Shown: positions 36,330-48,300 of the stretch, piece by piece
Numbering within the stretch: position 1 is the first letter of the stretch
How the letters are laid out: each line of letters opens with the position of its first letter
Source: Malania oleifera
Lineage: Eukaryota > Streptophyta > Magnoliopsida > Santalales > Ximeniaceae
Length of the DNA: 64,000 bases
NCBI RefSeq assembly: GCF_029873635.1
Contig: NC_080422.1
Span: forward strand, 4,940,001-5,004,000
Direction: 5' to 3'
Notes under the pieces: generated by a model
Told to the model about the DNA's origin: nothing
Database searches by the model: none
What the model saw: the letters and a program-made list of their open reading frames with translations, nothing else
Program-made: the position numbers and the translations under genes

Positions 36330-39300
36330 TTACACCCCACTAGAATCATCAAGAGACGCAGTATCAGGACCCAATTTGCAGTCAATCTGTAAGGCTGTTA
36401 ACCAAGAATCCACCTGAGATGAGGGAGAGGGAGGTTACATCCACCACAACTTTAATTGGAAAATAAAAGACCAATACAAAACAAACGGCATGATCGTGGT
36501 GGGAAATGAAATGCATTTACAACAATGATAAAAGGCAATTTTATTTTATAATCTGCAATCTGTAATTTGTTTTCCATTCAAATAAATGGCAATTCCAGCC
36601 TCTTATCACAAAATTGTTTATTATTTTATGGTTTATAAATGACTCTAGCAAACACCCAGCATAATTGGGATTAAGACTTTGTTATTGTTGCTGCAAGGAC
36701 ACATTTAGACCATAATATCATATATTGATGTTAAGTAATTAATGAGAAAGATTTTTATTTAGGCCAAAATTCTATATCAAGCAGTGGTAAGAAACCCATT
36801 TAAAGAATCTGTTAGGTGAGTAAAGCATTAATAACAATAAATACAATATCATAATAATAAATATCCACCATGCAGTGCAGTAAGTTAGAAATTAGTGATC
36901 TACCTGCACTTTAGAAACACTGGAGCACTCATACCGCAGCCCATGACAAGTTAAGATGTAAAAGGCATATCTTGTCTCTTCATGTTCTCGAGCAAAGCTT
37001 GACAAAGGACCTACTTCAACTACATCAGAAAGTAGAGTGGAGTCCTGAGGACTCAAATCTGCAAATATCTGTGGCTAATCAGAAAACAATTTTAAACGGT
37101 CCGTAAAGAACGTTTTACACAAAATGATAACTAATATGCATTTGATTTGCAGCATATGCCTTAGTTGAGTTGAATTGAGAATATGCACCTATGGGAAAAC
37201 CGTGTATAATAAGTTAGCTATTTTAGGATATTCATTTAATAACAGATTGTATCCTTAGAATTAGGCCTATACAGCTAAGTTTCCTATTCTGTTAGGGTGT
37301 CCCATAAATCATGGGATTTGATTTATTAATTTACTTTTTAGGAATGCTAGGATTGTTGTATATATTCACATGTAATGTTCAGATCAATACATAACTCTTC
37401 AATTTTTGACATGGTATCAGAGCCAAATTAGGCTCCTTGGGGTTTCAATTTTTTTCAGCCTTCATCGCTGATATTTCCAGCCTTCATTGCTGGTTTCTTC
37501 CCGTCTTTGCAGACCTCTGTTCTACTATATTTTTTGAACTCGTGCACCTCTGTTTCTGCCAAACAGGGCTTGTTTCATCAAAGCCTTTAAAACTTCTGCT
37601 TGCCTTCATTGCCAATTTTTCTCTTCTGTGGGTTTCACTTTTGCCAAGTTGTCATCATCATTTCTGCTTCCGGCTGATATCATCATTGATTAGCTGATTG
37701 CTCAAGCCTTCAAGATGCTAGAAATCGTGGAGACTACTACTACAGCCCAATCAAAAGAGGTAATCCGACCCCAACAAGCAGGAGAATTGCAAAATATTCG
37801 TGCCTCCTACAAGTTAGATGGAAAGAGCTACCTTAAGTGGTCTCAACTCATTCGCACAGTGTTGAAAGGCAAGGGAAAGATTAGCCATCTCATGGGTACA
37901 GGTCCTAAAGCAGGGGATCCTAAGTTTGAAGCATGGGATGAAGAAGACTCTTTGATCATGGCGTGGTTGTGGAATTCCATGATTCCAGAAATAAGTGACA
38001 CAAGCATGTTTTTGGCTACTACAAAGGACATCTGGGATGCGATTCAGCAAACCTATTCCAAAGCTAATGATGCAGCACAAGTGTACGAGGTCAAGGTAAA
38101 AACTATGGCTGCAAAACAAGGGAATAAAACAGTCACTGAATATGCAAATCAACTGAAATACTTGTCGCAGGAATTGGATCACTACCGGGTGATAAAAACA
38201 AAATGCTCCGATGATGCAGTGGTTATAAAGGCCTTTATAGAACAAGATAGGGTGTATGATTTTCTGGTTGGACTTAATCCAAAATTTGATCAAGTGAGGA
38301 TACAGATTCTTGGGAAGCCGTAGGTTCCAAAAGCTTTAATGAAGTAGTGGCTATAATTTGAAGAGAAGAAAGTAGAAGAGGGTTGATGCTTGAACCACAA
38401 ATCACTGATAGTTCGGCTATGGTGGCTAGTGGTAACAATAAATCAGCCACAAACATGGAGAGAGGAGCAACACTTGAAGGAGAAAAAGGTGGCCAGCCAA
38501 AAACCCAAAATCGTGGTGGATTATGGTGCACTTACTGCAAGAAGTCTCATCACACCCATGAAAAATGCTGGAAACTTCATGGAAAGCCTCCAAGCCGAGA
38601 ATGGGGCCAAAAAGGAGGACAACCATGGTTCGAAATCGCGGTCGCGGGTAACGTCGCGAAACGGTCGCGGGTGTCGCGGGTCGCGGGAGACGCGGGTGTT
38701 ACGTAACGGGAAGCGGGCGTAACGGTCGTGAATTTTTTTCACACATGCACAACCATGCCAAATTTAAAAAATAAGCATGAAATCCATTAATACATGATTT
38801 TTAATGAATTTTGCAGGCTTTCATTCACTCTACAAATGCTTTTTAATAGGCATTATGATTTTTATATTAATTTTAGTGCGCTGTTTAAAAAAAAAATCAT
38901 ATTTTTTTATAGTTTACATTAGTTTAATGAGTAAAAAGATGTAGAAATGTAAGAATCAATTAATTAAAGTCATAAAGTTACTAAAAATGAATCAATACTC
39001 AATAGACTTAATACTCAATATACACATTACAGTGATTACATATACATGAATTTAAAAAGTGATTAATATCAAATATCAATAAATAGTTGAAAATACATGA
39101 ATACAATATTACAAATTTATAACATAACTCATGTCACCACCAAAAAGAATGACGTGGAGGGTCTTCATAATTTGCATCTGTATCTTGAGATTGGGATGGG
39201 AAATTATCTCCCCATCCTTGTGGAAATACATAGTTAAATGAACCCAAGTTTGCGTCATTTTGTTGTTGCTCTTGAAAATGTACTGGTGATGAAAATTCTC

Positions 39301-42300
39301 CTGAATAATGTCTATAAGTTGGGGCAGGGGCTGGCTCTGGGTAGTGTGTAGAAGAAGACTCACTAGATCCTGAGATTCCTGATCCACTGGGATAAAAATG
39401 TGAGTCACGAGATGCATAATGTGGATATGCTGGATGAGATCCATATGATTGTGATGATGAACCATCTAAACCAAAGTCGCCAAAACTACGAACCACACCA
39501 TATGAATCTTCAGTAGAATCGCTAGGGTCACCACGAGCACTCCTTCTCCTGGGTTGTGAAGATTGGTTCCCTGGAGGAATACCCAAGTCATAATTTTCAG
39601 GTATGTCATGTAGTCCATAAGGATCAGAAGGATATATATCCCTTCCAAATGATGTCCCTGTATCATATCCATAATTATATTCTACACCGCCGCCTCCACC
39701 ACCACCACTGCCACCCCCCCTAACCCCAGCTCCAGCACCACTATTACCATCATCATCACTTGGTGGGCTCAAACCAAGATTGTCATCACTTTGTGTGCGT
39801 TCAGGACTTGAACTTGAATCATCATGCGCGTTTATTGGTGGTTGATCACCTCCTTCTGTAGTACCACCAACCTCTTCATTTAACCAATTTGAATTGTCCT
39901 GACCGTCGAGTAGTGGTGTCTCTCTCTCCTCTAACCATTGACTTAAAGGATCATCTTCTTCGAAAATGTAATCCAAATTGATAGGATTGAAACCCTCTTC
40001 AATTTCTCGTTGGCTTCTTCTCATTGTACGTCTTAACTTTAACCTCATGTTGTAATGTACGAAAACAAGTTTTTGTAGTCTCATGTACTTTAATCTATTT
40101 CTTGTTTTCGTATGGATGAGGCTAAAGGTGCTCCAATTACGCTCACAGTTCGAAGCTGATGTGGTCTGGCTAAGAACTCTAATTGCTATTCTTTGGAGCT
40201 CAGGAGCACACAAGCCATAATGAATCCACCATTCAGCTGCATGAATAATTAAAAAGAGTTTTATGTTAGTATAGCGTATTTCAAAAGTCAAATTTGAACA
40301 CAAAGAGAGAAAATAGAGTAATTCTCTATTATTTAGCTATATAGCCATATTTACCAGGATTTGTTTGTTTTACTGCCCTTTGAGCCAACGGGGTTCCAAA
40401 AGTCTCTTGCCTATCTCGATATAGCAACAACTAAAAAAGGATGATTGTGAAATATAATTAATTAATTAGATATATTAATAATTATTCTTAAAAGTATTAT
40501 TAAATACTAGAACAATTCATTATTCAATTTAATGGAACCAATACTTACTTGATTAATAGCCCGAATTTGAGTATCTATATCGGGTACCAACTTGGTTATC
40601 ACTTTTTTAACTCCATCCATGACTTCTCTAGCAACTTCAGGAGAGGGTGGGGCACCATAAAGAAATTGTGGGTTCAAAAAATACCCTACAATTAAATTTA
40701 GAAACATATTAATCAATAGTTTTCTAATGCAACCATGCATAATTTAAAAGTTAAAATAATAAGAAATTGTATTTGATTTACACTTACCAGCAGCGTGCAA
40801 ATCTTGGTGCAACTGAAAACTCCACCGGTTGTCAATAATTTTCCAATAGTCTTTGTAAAACCGGCAATCTTTTTGAATGGCCAACTTCGCCCTATCAATT
40901 GCCTCGTATATGAAGCCCATGGTTGGTTTTTCATCACCATCAACCAATTTAAGAACTTTCACCAAGGGTTCTTGCACTTTAATTATATCAGAGGCCTTTT
41001 GCCAAAACTCTTTGCCTAAGATAATTTTCTTCGAATCATATGCTGGGCCTGATTTTACCATTCCAAACCTTGAGTTTTTCCAAGCATCAGATGTAAACAT
41101 TTCCCTTAGTGCTTGTTTATGCCTGACAATAGTCTCCAAAGCAATGAAATTTGTGGCAAATCGAGTGATGGCAGGGCGAAGTAACTCTCTATTATTTGTG
41201 AATTTCTTCATGAAATTCACTGTCCATGTGTGGTTGTAAATAAATGAGGTTATTGTTCTTGCATCTTCTAAGACCTTCTTCACGTTACTTTTCTTACCAA
41301 TATCTTCAAGAATAAGGTCTATGCAATGAGCTGCACATGCTGTCCAATAGAGATTGGGCCTCTTCTGCATTAATAATTTTCCTCCTGCCTTCATTGCAGC
41401 TTCATTATCAGTCACTACTTGGACAACATTCTCCTCTCCAATTTCTTCAACCACCTCATCCATTAATCTGAAATGAAATTATAAATTCAATAATTACTAC
41501 TATTTAATTAAAAACATGCAAGTCCATAATACTATTTGCATATACAATTAAAATTAGAAAATTACCTGAAATAATATTCAGCTGTTCTGCTTGGCACATC
41601 AGAGGCATCAACTGATTTATGAAACACGGTGCCTCTATCGCAATAAACTAAAAAGTTTATAATGTGTTTTCTAGTTGGTCCTGACCAACCATCACACATA
41701 AGTGTTACACCTCTTTCCTTCCAAATTCCAGCAAAAGAAGCTATATAATTTTTCATTTCTTGATACTCTTGCTCCAAATAAATTTCAGATATCTCATAGG
41801 GTGATGGACCCTTCACCCCCTTTCCAACCTCTGCAGCAATATCAAGCATAGGCTGCATAAATGGAGAGTCAGCTACATTCGCTGGAATCCGATTATAAAT
41901 TAGGAATTTTCCAACCGCTTTTCCTAATTTACTTCTTAAACCTTTCAGTAACTTTGTGTTGAGTTTTGGTTGTTTCGCACTCTTGCTTCTTTCTAAAATA
42001 GGATCCATTGCCTTTAGTCTAGCTTCAGGGGCATCAGGATTGATCCATTGTCGTCCACTACCTCCAGCTTCTCGACCACTATAAGATCGAGCTCCTGCTC
42101 TATTGAAACCACTGGTAGCACCACTGCCAGAGCCACCTCCCTCTTCATAAATATTACCCCTTCCAGTTGTTCTTGCTCGAAATCTTTGTCTCTCTTCCCA
42201 TTGTTGTTGTGATCGCATGCTTTCTTGTCGAGCGAATCTCATACTTTCTTCTTCCAAGTCTTCTTCATCGCTGAAATTCTCAAAATCTCCTCTAATTTGG

Positions 42301-45300
42301 GCTTCTGCTTCTTCTTGCCTTTTTTGTTTATCTCTTTTCTTCTCAGCATACTGTTGTAGATGTTTCATCATTTGTTCTCTTACTTGTGTGGTCACATTTG
42401 AGCATCCAGCTACTTGACCCTTTTTATGTGCCAAGTGTTGTTTCAAGCGTGTAATGCCCCCTTTGATTATCTTCCCACATAACTTACACATAATAACATG
42501 TCTATTACCGTCTACCGCAGTACCAAAATGCCATCCAATATCTTCACTAGGTAAGTTTTCATTTCCTCTATCACGTGACATATTGATAGACTTAATTTGA
42601 TGATCTCTACACAAAATATAAAGAAAATACAAAGTTACAACCTTCCTACAATGACAGGAATAATATAATTAGTAATTTAGTAAATATTAAATAATAAGTA
42701 CTAAATAGTCCTAATTTTAAATACTTATTACGTAAAAATAAGTATAATATTTGATTAAAAATAATAAGTAATGTTTATTATTTTTATATATAAATAAACA
42801 AAATTATAAAATATTAGATATTTTATTACAAAGAAAATATATTCCTTTATCTTTAAAAAGATATTTTCATTATTTTTTATAGCTTGATTTTATTTTCATT
42901 TATAACTATAAGAAATTAACAGGTGAAAAAGATTTTTGCTCTACTTTCATATACATCATAGCATCACAAATAGAGATCCATACATTACAAATTGACTATT
43001 TAATTTTTTAAACATTTTCTCAGTATATGGATTAAAATATTAGATATTTTATTACAAAAAAGTATATTCCTTTATCTTTAAAAAGGTATTTTCATTATTT
43101 TTTTAACTTGATTTTATTTTTATTTATAACTATAAGAAATTAACATTGTAATTTTAAAGGTGGAAAAAACTTGCTCTACTTTTATATACATCACAGCATC
43201 ACTAATAGAGATCCATACAGTATAAATTTTCTATTTAATTTTTTAAGCATTTTCTCAATTTATGGATTAAAATAAAATTTTTCTACAAATTCCAGTAGTA
43301 AACTAGTAATTAGCAAAAATCTGAATTATTAATATATTAACTATTAGGTTAAAATGTTTTTTATTAAGTTATCAATTTTTACTTTATTTGATAACTGAAA
43401 AACAAAAAATAGATCATGTAACGATTTATTTTACCTAATTTTAAATTTAACGTCAAAATGATATTTTAAAACTTAAAAAATATTTATAAATAGGAAATAT
43501 GTGATAAAACTAAATTTTCCTAATTACCTTTCAAAAAATATAAGACAATTAAAATATTTATAAATTAAGAAAATTTTATTTTACATAATTATTACTATTT
43601 TTTGATTTTTTACTCTATTAAATTACTCTTTTTTTAATTCAATTTAACAAACACAATTTACAACAAATTATAATTAAAAAAAAAACATAATAAAAAGTTT
43701 AAGATGTGGGAGATTTCTGATCTTTGAAAAGAAAAAAAAAACAAGAGCTGCATCTATAGGCAAGGCATAAGACTAGAAAAGAGTATTTTTTGTACTAATG
43801 TTGTATCTTGGAAGTCTGTAACCATAATACTATTAGTCTATTTCTAATGGTGTCAGCTTTCAAAAAATGTTAATGCGATACCATATAAATGAAATTGATA
43901 TTGTATATGAATATAATAATTTACAACAAAAAAAATGCTGTTAGGGGAAATAATTATGCAAAATGTTGTTTTACTCACAAATATAAAATTGCATAGAAAT
44001 AGAACATGAGAAATTGTCCACTCCATATTTTTGGAATGCCATGTCATAGTCATTTATTTTAAAATAATATATATTTTATATGCAATGAAACCAAAAGGAA
44101 AGAAAGAATACGTAAAGAATGAATAAAAGTATGTTAATCAAAACAGAATATGACATGCTTGCATATTAAATGAATCTGAAATTTTAAAGCTTTTTACTCT
44201 ATTAAATTACTCTTTTTTTTTTTAATTTAATTTAACAAACATTACTTACAATAAATTATAATTAAAAAAAAAACATAATAAAATATTTAAAATGTGGTTG
44301 TGGGTGTTGAGTGTTATTGAAATAAAGCTTATCTCATACGCGAGATGAGCAGAGGGCAGAGAGTCTGAGACTCTGAGTGAGACCGAGAGAGGGGAGGCGA
44401 CTCGGAGGATGGAGGAGCCTCGAAGCCTCGAAGCTTCGTGCGACGACTGGCGGAGGGCTGGCTGGTGGCTGCGAGTGCGACGACGCCGACGACTGGTAGA
44501 GGGCTGGCTGGTGGCGGCGAGTGCGACGACTGGCGGTGGCGGATGAAGCTGCCTTCGTTCGGCCACTCTCAAGCTTCGAAGAACTTTGTTAGGTTCAGGA
44601 TTCAGGAAACGAAGGCTGCGAAGATGAGTAACTCAGGCTTCAAAGGAGTGAAGGCGTGAAGCCATCTTATAGCTTCAGCGGCTCGGCCAACAAAACTGCA
44701 AGTAAGTATTTTTGTTTTTGAATGTTAGATTTAGGTAGATTGAATGGTAGATGGGTGCTTGGGACTCGGGAAAGGGGGAAAGGAACGCTGCGCAGCAGAA
44801 AGCAGATTCTGCAAGTTGTCGGTATGTAACGGTCCGTAACGGACTGTTACGGAGTGTAACGTAGGGGTAACGGCTGTTACGGACCGTTACGGCTGTGAAT
44901 TTTTTCCGAACCGCATTATCGGCCCGGATCGGTTTCGGAGTCCTTGATTTACGTTACGTATCGGCCGTTACGTTACGTAACGGCCGTTATTTAAAACCAT
45001 GAGGACAACCACGGAACAATGGACAAGTCCACATTGCTGAAGGACCACAAGGTGAATTGACATCGCAGGAGCTGAGCAGTTTCAACCAAGAAGAGATTAA
45101 GAGGCTGAGATCACTTATCAAACAGTCTTGGAAGACCTGAAGGATCTCCAAGTACTTGTTCTTTGGCATATTCAAGTGAGCTTCCATCTTCTATTGGATT
45201 AAATGTCTCAGATAAAACCTTTACCAGCTCCTGGGTCATGGACTCAGGAGCAACCGATCATATGACCAACCTTTATCCAATATTTTTTCAACCTATACTC

Positions 45301-48300
45301 CATGCCCAAGCAGTAGGAAAATAGCCACAGTAGATGGATCCTTGACCACTGTAGCTGGTTTTGGGGATGTGAAAATAAGACCATCAGTAACTTTGAAAAA
45401 TGTCCTTCATGTTCCTAAATTGTCCACAAATCTGGTCTCTATTCATAAACTCACTCAAGATTTATGTTGTAATGTGATTTTTGACAGTAGTAATTGTATA
45501 TTTCAGGACAAGGATTCGGGGAAGATGATTGGACGTGCTAGGGAAAGGAATAGCCTCTACTATCTTGAAACACCAAGTCAGTTGCACATGACCAGGGACG
45601 GATTATCTTCTTCCTTTATGTCCAAGTTTGTCTTATCTAATAAAGAAAAAATTTTACTTCATCATTGCCAACTTGGATATCCATCATTTTGGGTTATTAA
45701 AGTTATGTTTCCTTGTTTAAGGATTTAGATGTTGAAAACTTTCAGCGTGAGGTATGTGAACTTACTAAACACAAGCGTGTACCTTTTCCAATTAGTTACA
45801 AAAGAAGCTCAATTCCTTTCTATCTTATTCATAGTGATATTTGAAGTCCATCTATTGTTTCTAATGTTTCTGAGGCAAGATGGTTTGTTTCTTTCATTGA
45901 TGATTGCACTCGTGTTACTTGGATTTTCCTTCTTAAACATAAGTTTGATGTTAGTATTGTGTTCCTAAATTTCTATTCCATGATCAAAAACCAATTTGGG
46001 GTCAATATCAAAAGGTTTAGGTCAGATAATGCCAGGGACAATTTCAATCAAATTCATACCCCATATTTTCAGCCAGAAGAAATAGTACACAAGTCATCTT
46101 GTGTCAATACCCCATAGCAAAACGGGGTAGCAGAGAGGAAAAATGGCCATCTCCTTGAAAAAACCAGACCTTTGTTATTTCAAAAAAATGTGTCTAAGGG
46201 TTTTTGGGAGGAAGCAGTTCTGACAACTACTCATCTGATAAATCGTTTGCCTTCAAGAGTCTTGGGTTTCAAGAGTCTTATCGACATACTTTCCACATTC
46301 TACCCAGACCTAACCACTACAAACAACCTTGTTCCTAGGATTTTTGGGTGTGTGTCATTTGTCCATGTTCATAGCCACAATAGGGGGAAATTAGATCCGA
46401 GGGCTCTAAAATGCGTCTTTGTGGGCTATTCTTCGACTCAAAAAGGATATAAGTGTTACCACCCTCCGTCAAAGAAATTCTATGTCTCGGTGGATGTTAC
46501 ATTCAATGAACAAGAGTCTTATTTCACTAATCCTTATCTTTAGGGGGAGAATTCAACTAGGAAAGATAAGGAAGATTTTTTGCTTAATTTGCCATCAATT
46601 CCTATGTATAAAACCTCAAACCCTATACATGTACCTCCTTATTCATCTTGTTCCAACCATGTACCTGAGAGTTCTTCTGAACATGTGCCTGAAACACCAA
46701 ATGAACCCAAAGAAAAGACCGATTCTGCTCCTAGAAATACCATATTTGGCAAGGTATTCACAAGAAGGAAGATGGTTGTTCTTGAACCAATGCAGGTCCA
46801 AGAGTCCAACTCAAATCGTTTGAATGAGGTAACAATTGTTAACCATCCATTGCAAGATGAAACTGAATCTCGTGTTGATAATGATGACCAGGACCTTCCA
46901 ATTGCCATTAGGAAAGAAACTCGAAAATGCACAAAGCAACTATTGTACCCTCTTGCACATTTTTTGTCGTTTAAGAATTTTTCACCATCCCATAGAGCCT
47001 TTCTTGTAAGCCTAAATACCATCACCATTCCTACCACAATATCTGAGGCTTTGTCCAATGGAAAATGGAGACAAGCTATGAATGTGGAGATGGAGGCGTT
47101 GGAAAAGAACAAGACTTGGGAGTTGGTGAAGTTACCAACAGGAAAGAAACAAGTGGGTATATACGGTGAAGTATAGGGCAAATGGGTCGATTGAGAGATA
47201 CAAGGCGCGGTTGGTAGCCAAGGGGTATACTCAAACCTATGGGATTGATTATTTAGAGACCTTTGCTCCTGTTGCAAAGATGAACACGGTTAGAGTATTA
47301 TTATCACTAGCAGCTAATTATGGTTGGGAGTTGCAACAATTTGATGTCAAGAATGCTTTCTTACATAGGGAACTAGAGGAAGAGATTTATATGCAGGTTC
47401 CACCGGGATATGGGAAGAATTTGGCTGCTCACACTGTGTGTAAATTGAAAAAGGCACTGTATGGCCTTAAGCAATCACCACGAGCATGGTTTGGGAGATT
47501 TGCAAGAGTTATGTTGGCTATGGGATACAAACAAAGTCAAGGGGATCACACATTGTTCATTAAACACTCTCCTTCGAGGGGAGTTACAGTCCTTCTAGTG
47601 TATGTTGATGACATTAATAGTGACAGGAGATGATGCTAAGGAGAAACAGGTCTTGAGTCAATATTTGGCTAAAGAGTTTGAGATTAAAGCGTTAGGGAGA
47701 CTAAAGTATTTTCTTGGGATTGAGGTTGCTCACTCTAGGCAGGGAATTTTTATCTCTCAACAGAAGTATGTCACAGATCTTCTCAAGGAAACTGGCAAGA
47801 CAGCATGCAAACCAGCAAGTACTCCGATGGATTCTAATCTTAAACTTGGAAAAGCTGAGGAGGATGTCGCAGTAGACGGAGAAATGTATCAACGCCTAGT
47901 AGGAAGACTCATTTATTTGTCTCACACATGACCAGATATAGCATATGCAGTGAGTGTGATTAGTCAATTTATGCATAGCCCAAAGGAAGTTCATTTACAA
48001 GTAGCCCATAGAGTGCAACAGTATCTCAAGGGAACACTAGGGAAAGGTATCATGTTTAGAAGAAATGGAGGATTGGTACTTGAGGCATACACTGATACTG
48101 ATTATGCTGGATCAATTGTTGATAGAAAATCAACCTCAGGATGTTGCACCTTTCTCGGTGGGAATCTTGTGACATGGAGAAGTAAAAAACAAACTATGGT
48201 AGCTCAGTCAAGTGCAGAGGCTGAATTTTGGGCAATGGCTCAAGGTGTGTGTGAACAACTTTGGCTAAAGATCATCCTTGAAGATTTGAAGATTAAGTGG

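Larger units (their letters stand above)
38624..45001 (-). mobile_element. 6.4-kb hAT transposon with intact-looking transposase gene
   Basis: Inserted in the copia gag. The 8-bp duplication AGGACAAC is perfect (38616-38623 and 45002-45009). Terminal inverted repeats start CATGGTT and remain partly similar (CATGGTTCGAAATCGCGG against CATGGTTTTAAATAACGG). Subterminal zones are dense in GTAACGG/CGTTAC and, on the left, GTCGCGGG repeats, likely transposase binding sites. One five-exon gene on the minus strand occupies 39134-42581. Between it and the right end are AT-rich direct repeats and a GC-rich 44330-44700 segment that may be the promoter/leader. Boundaries are seen directly. Confidence 0.95.

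Noticed and set aside
37814-38742. Minus-strand frames opposite the copia gag
   Set aside because: They are shadows of the gag reading frame and the GC-rich hAT end. Gag motifs and the zinc knuckle support the plus strand.
46639-47277. 212-codon minus-strand frame in the copia region
   Set aside because: Lies opposite the integrase-RT linker of pol and has no domain of its own.
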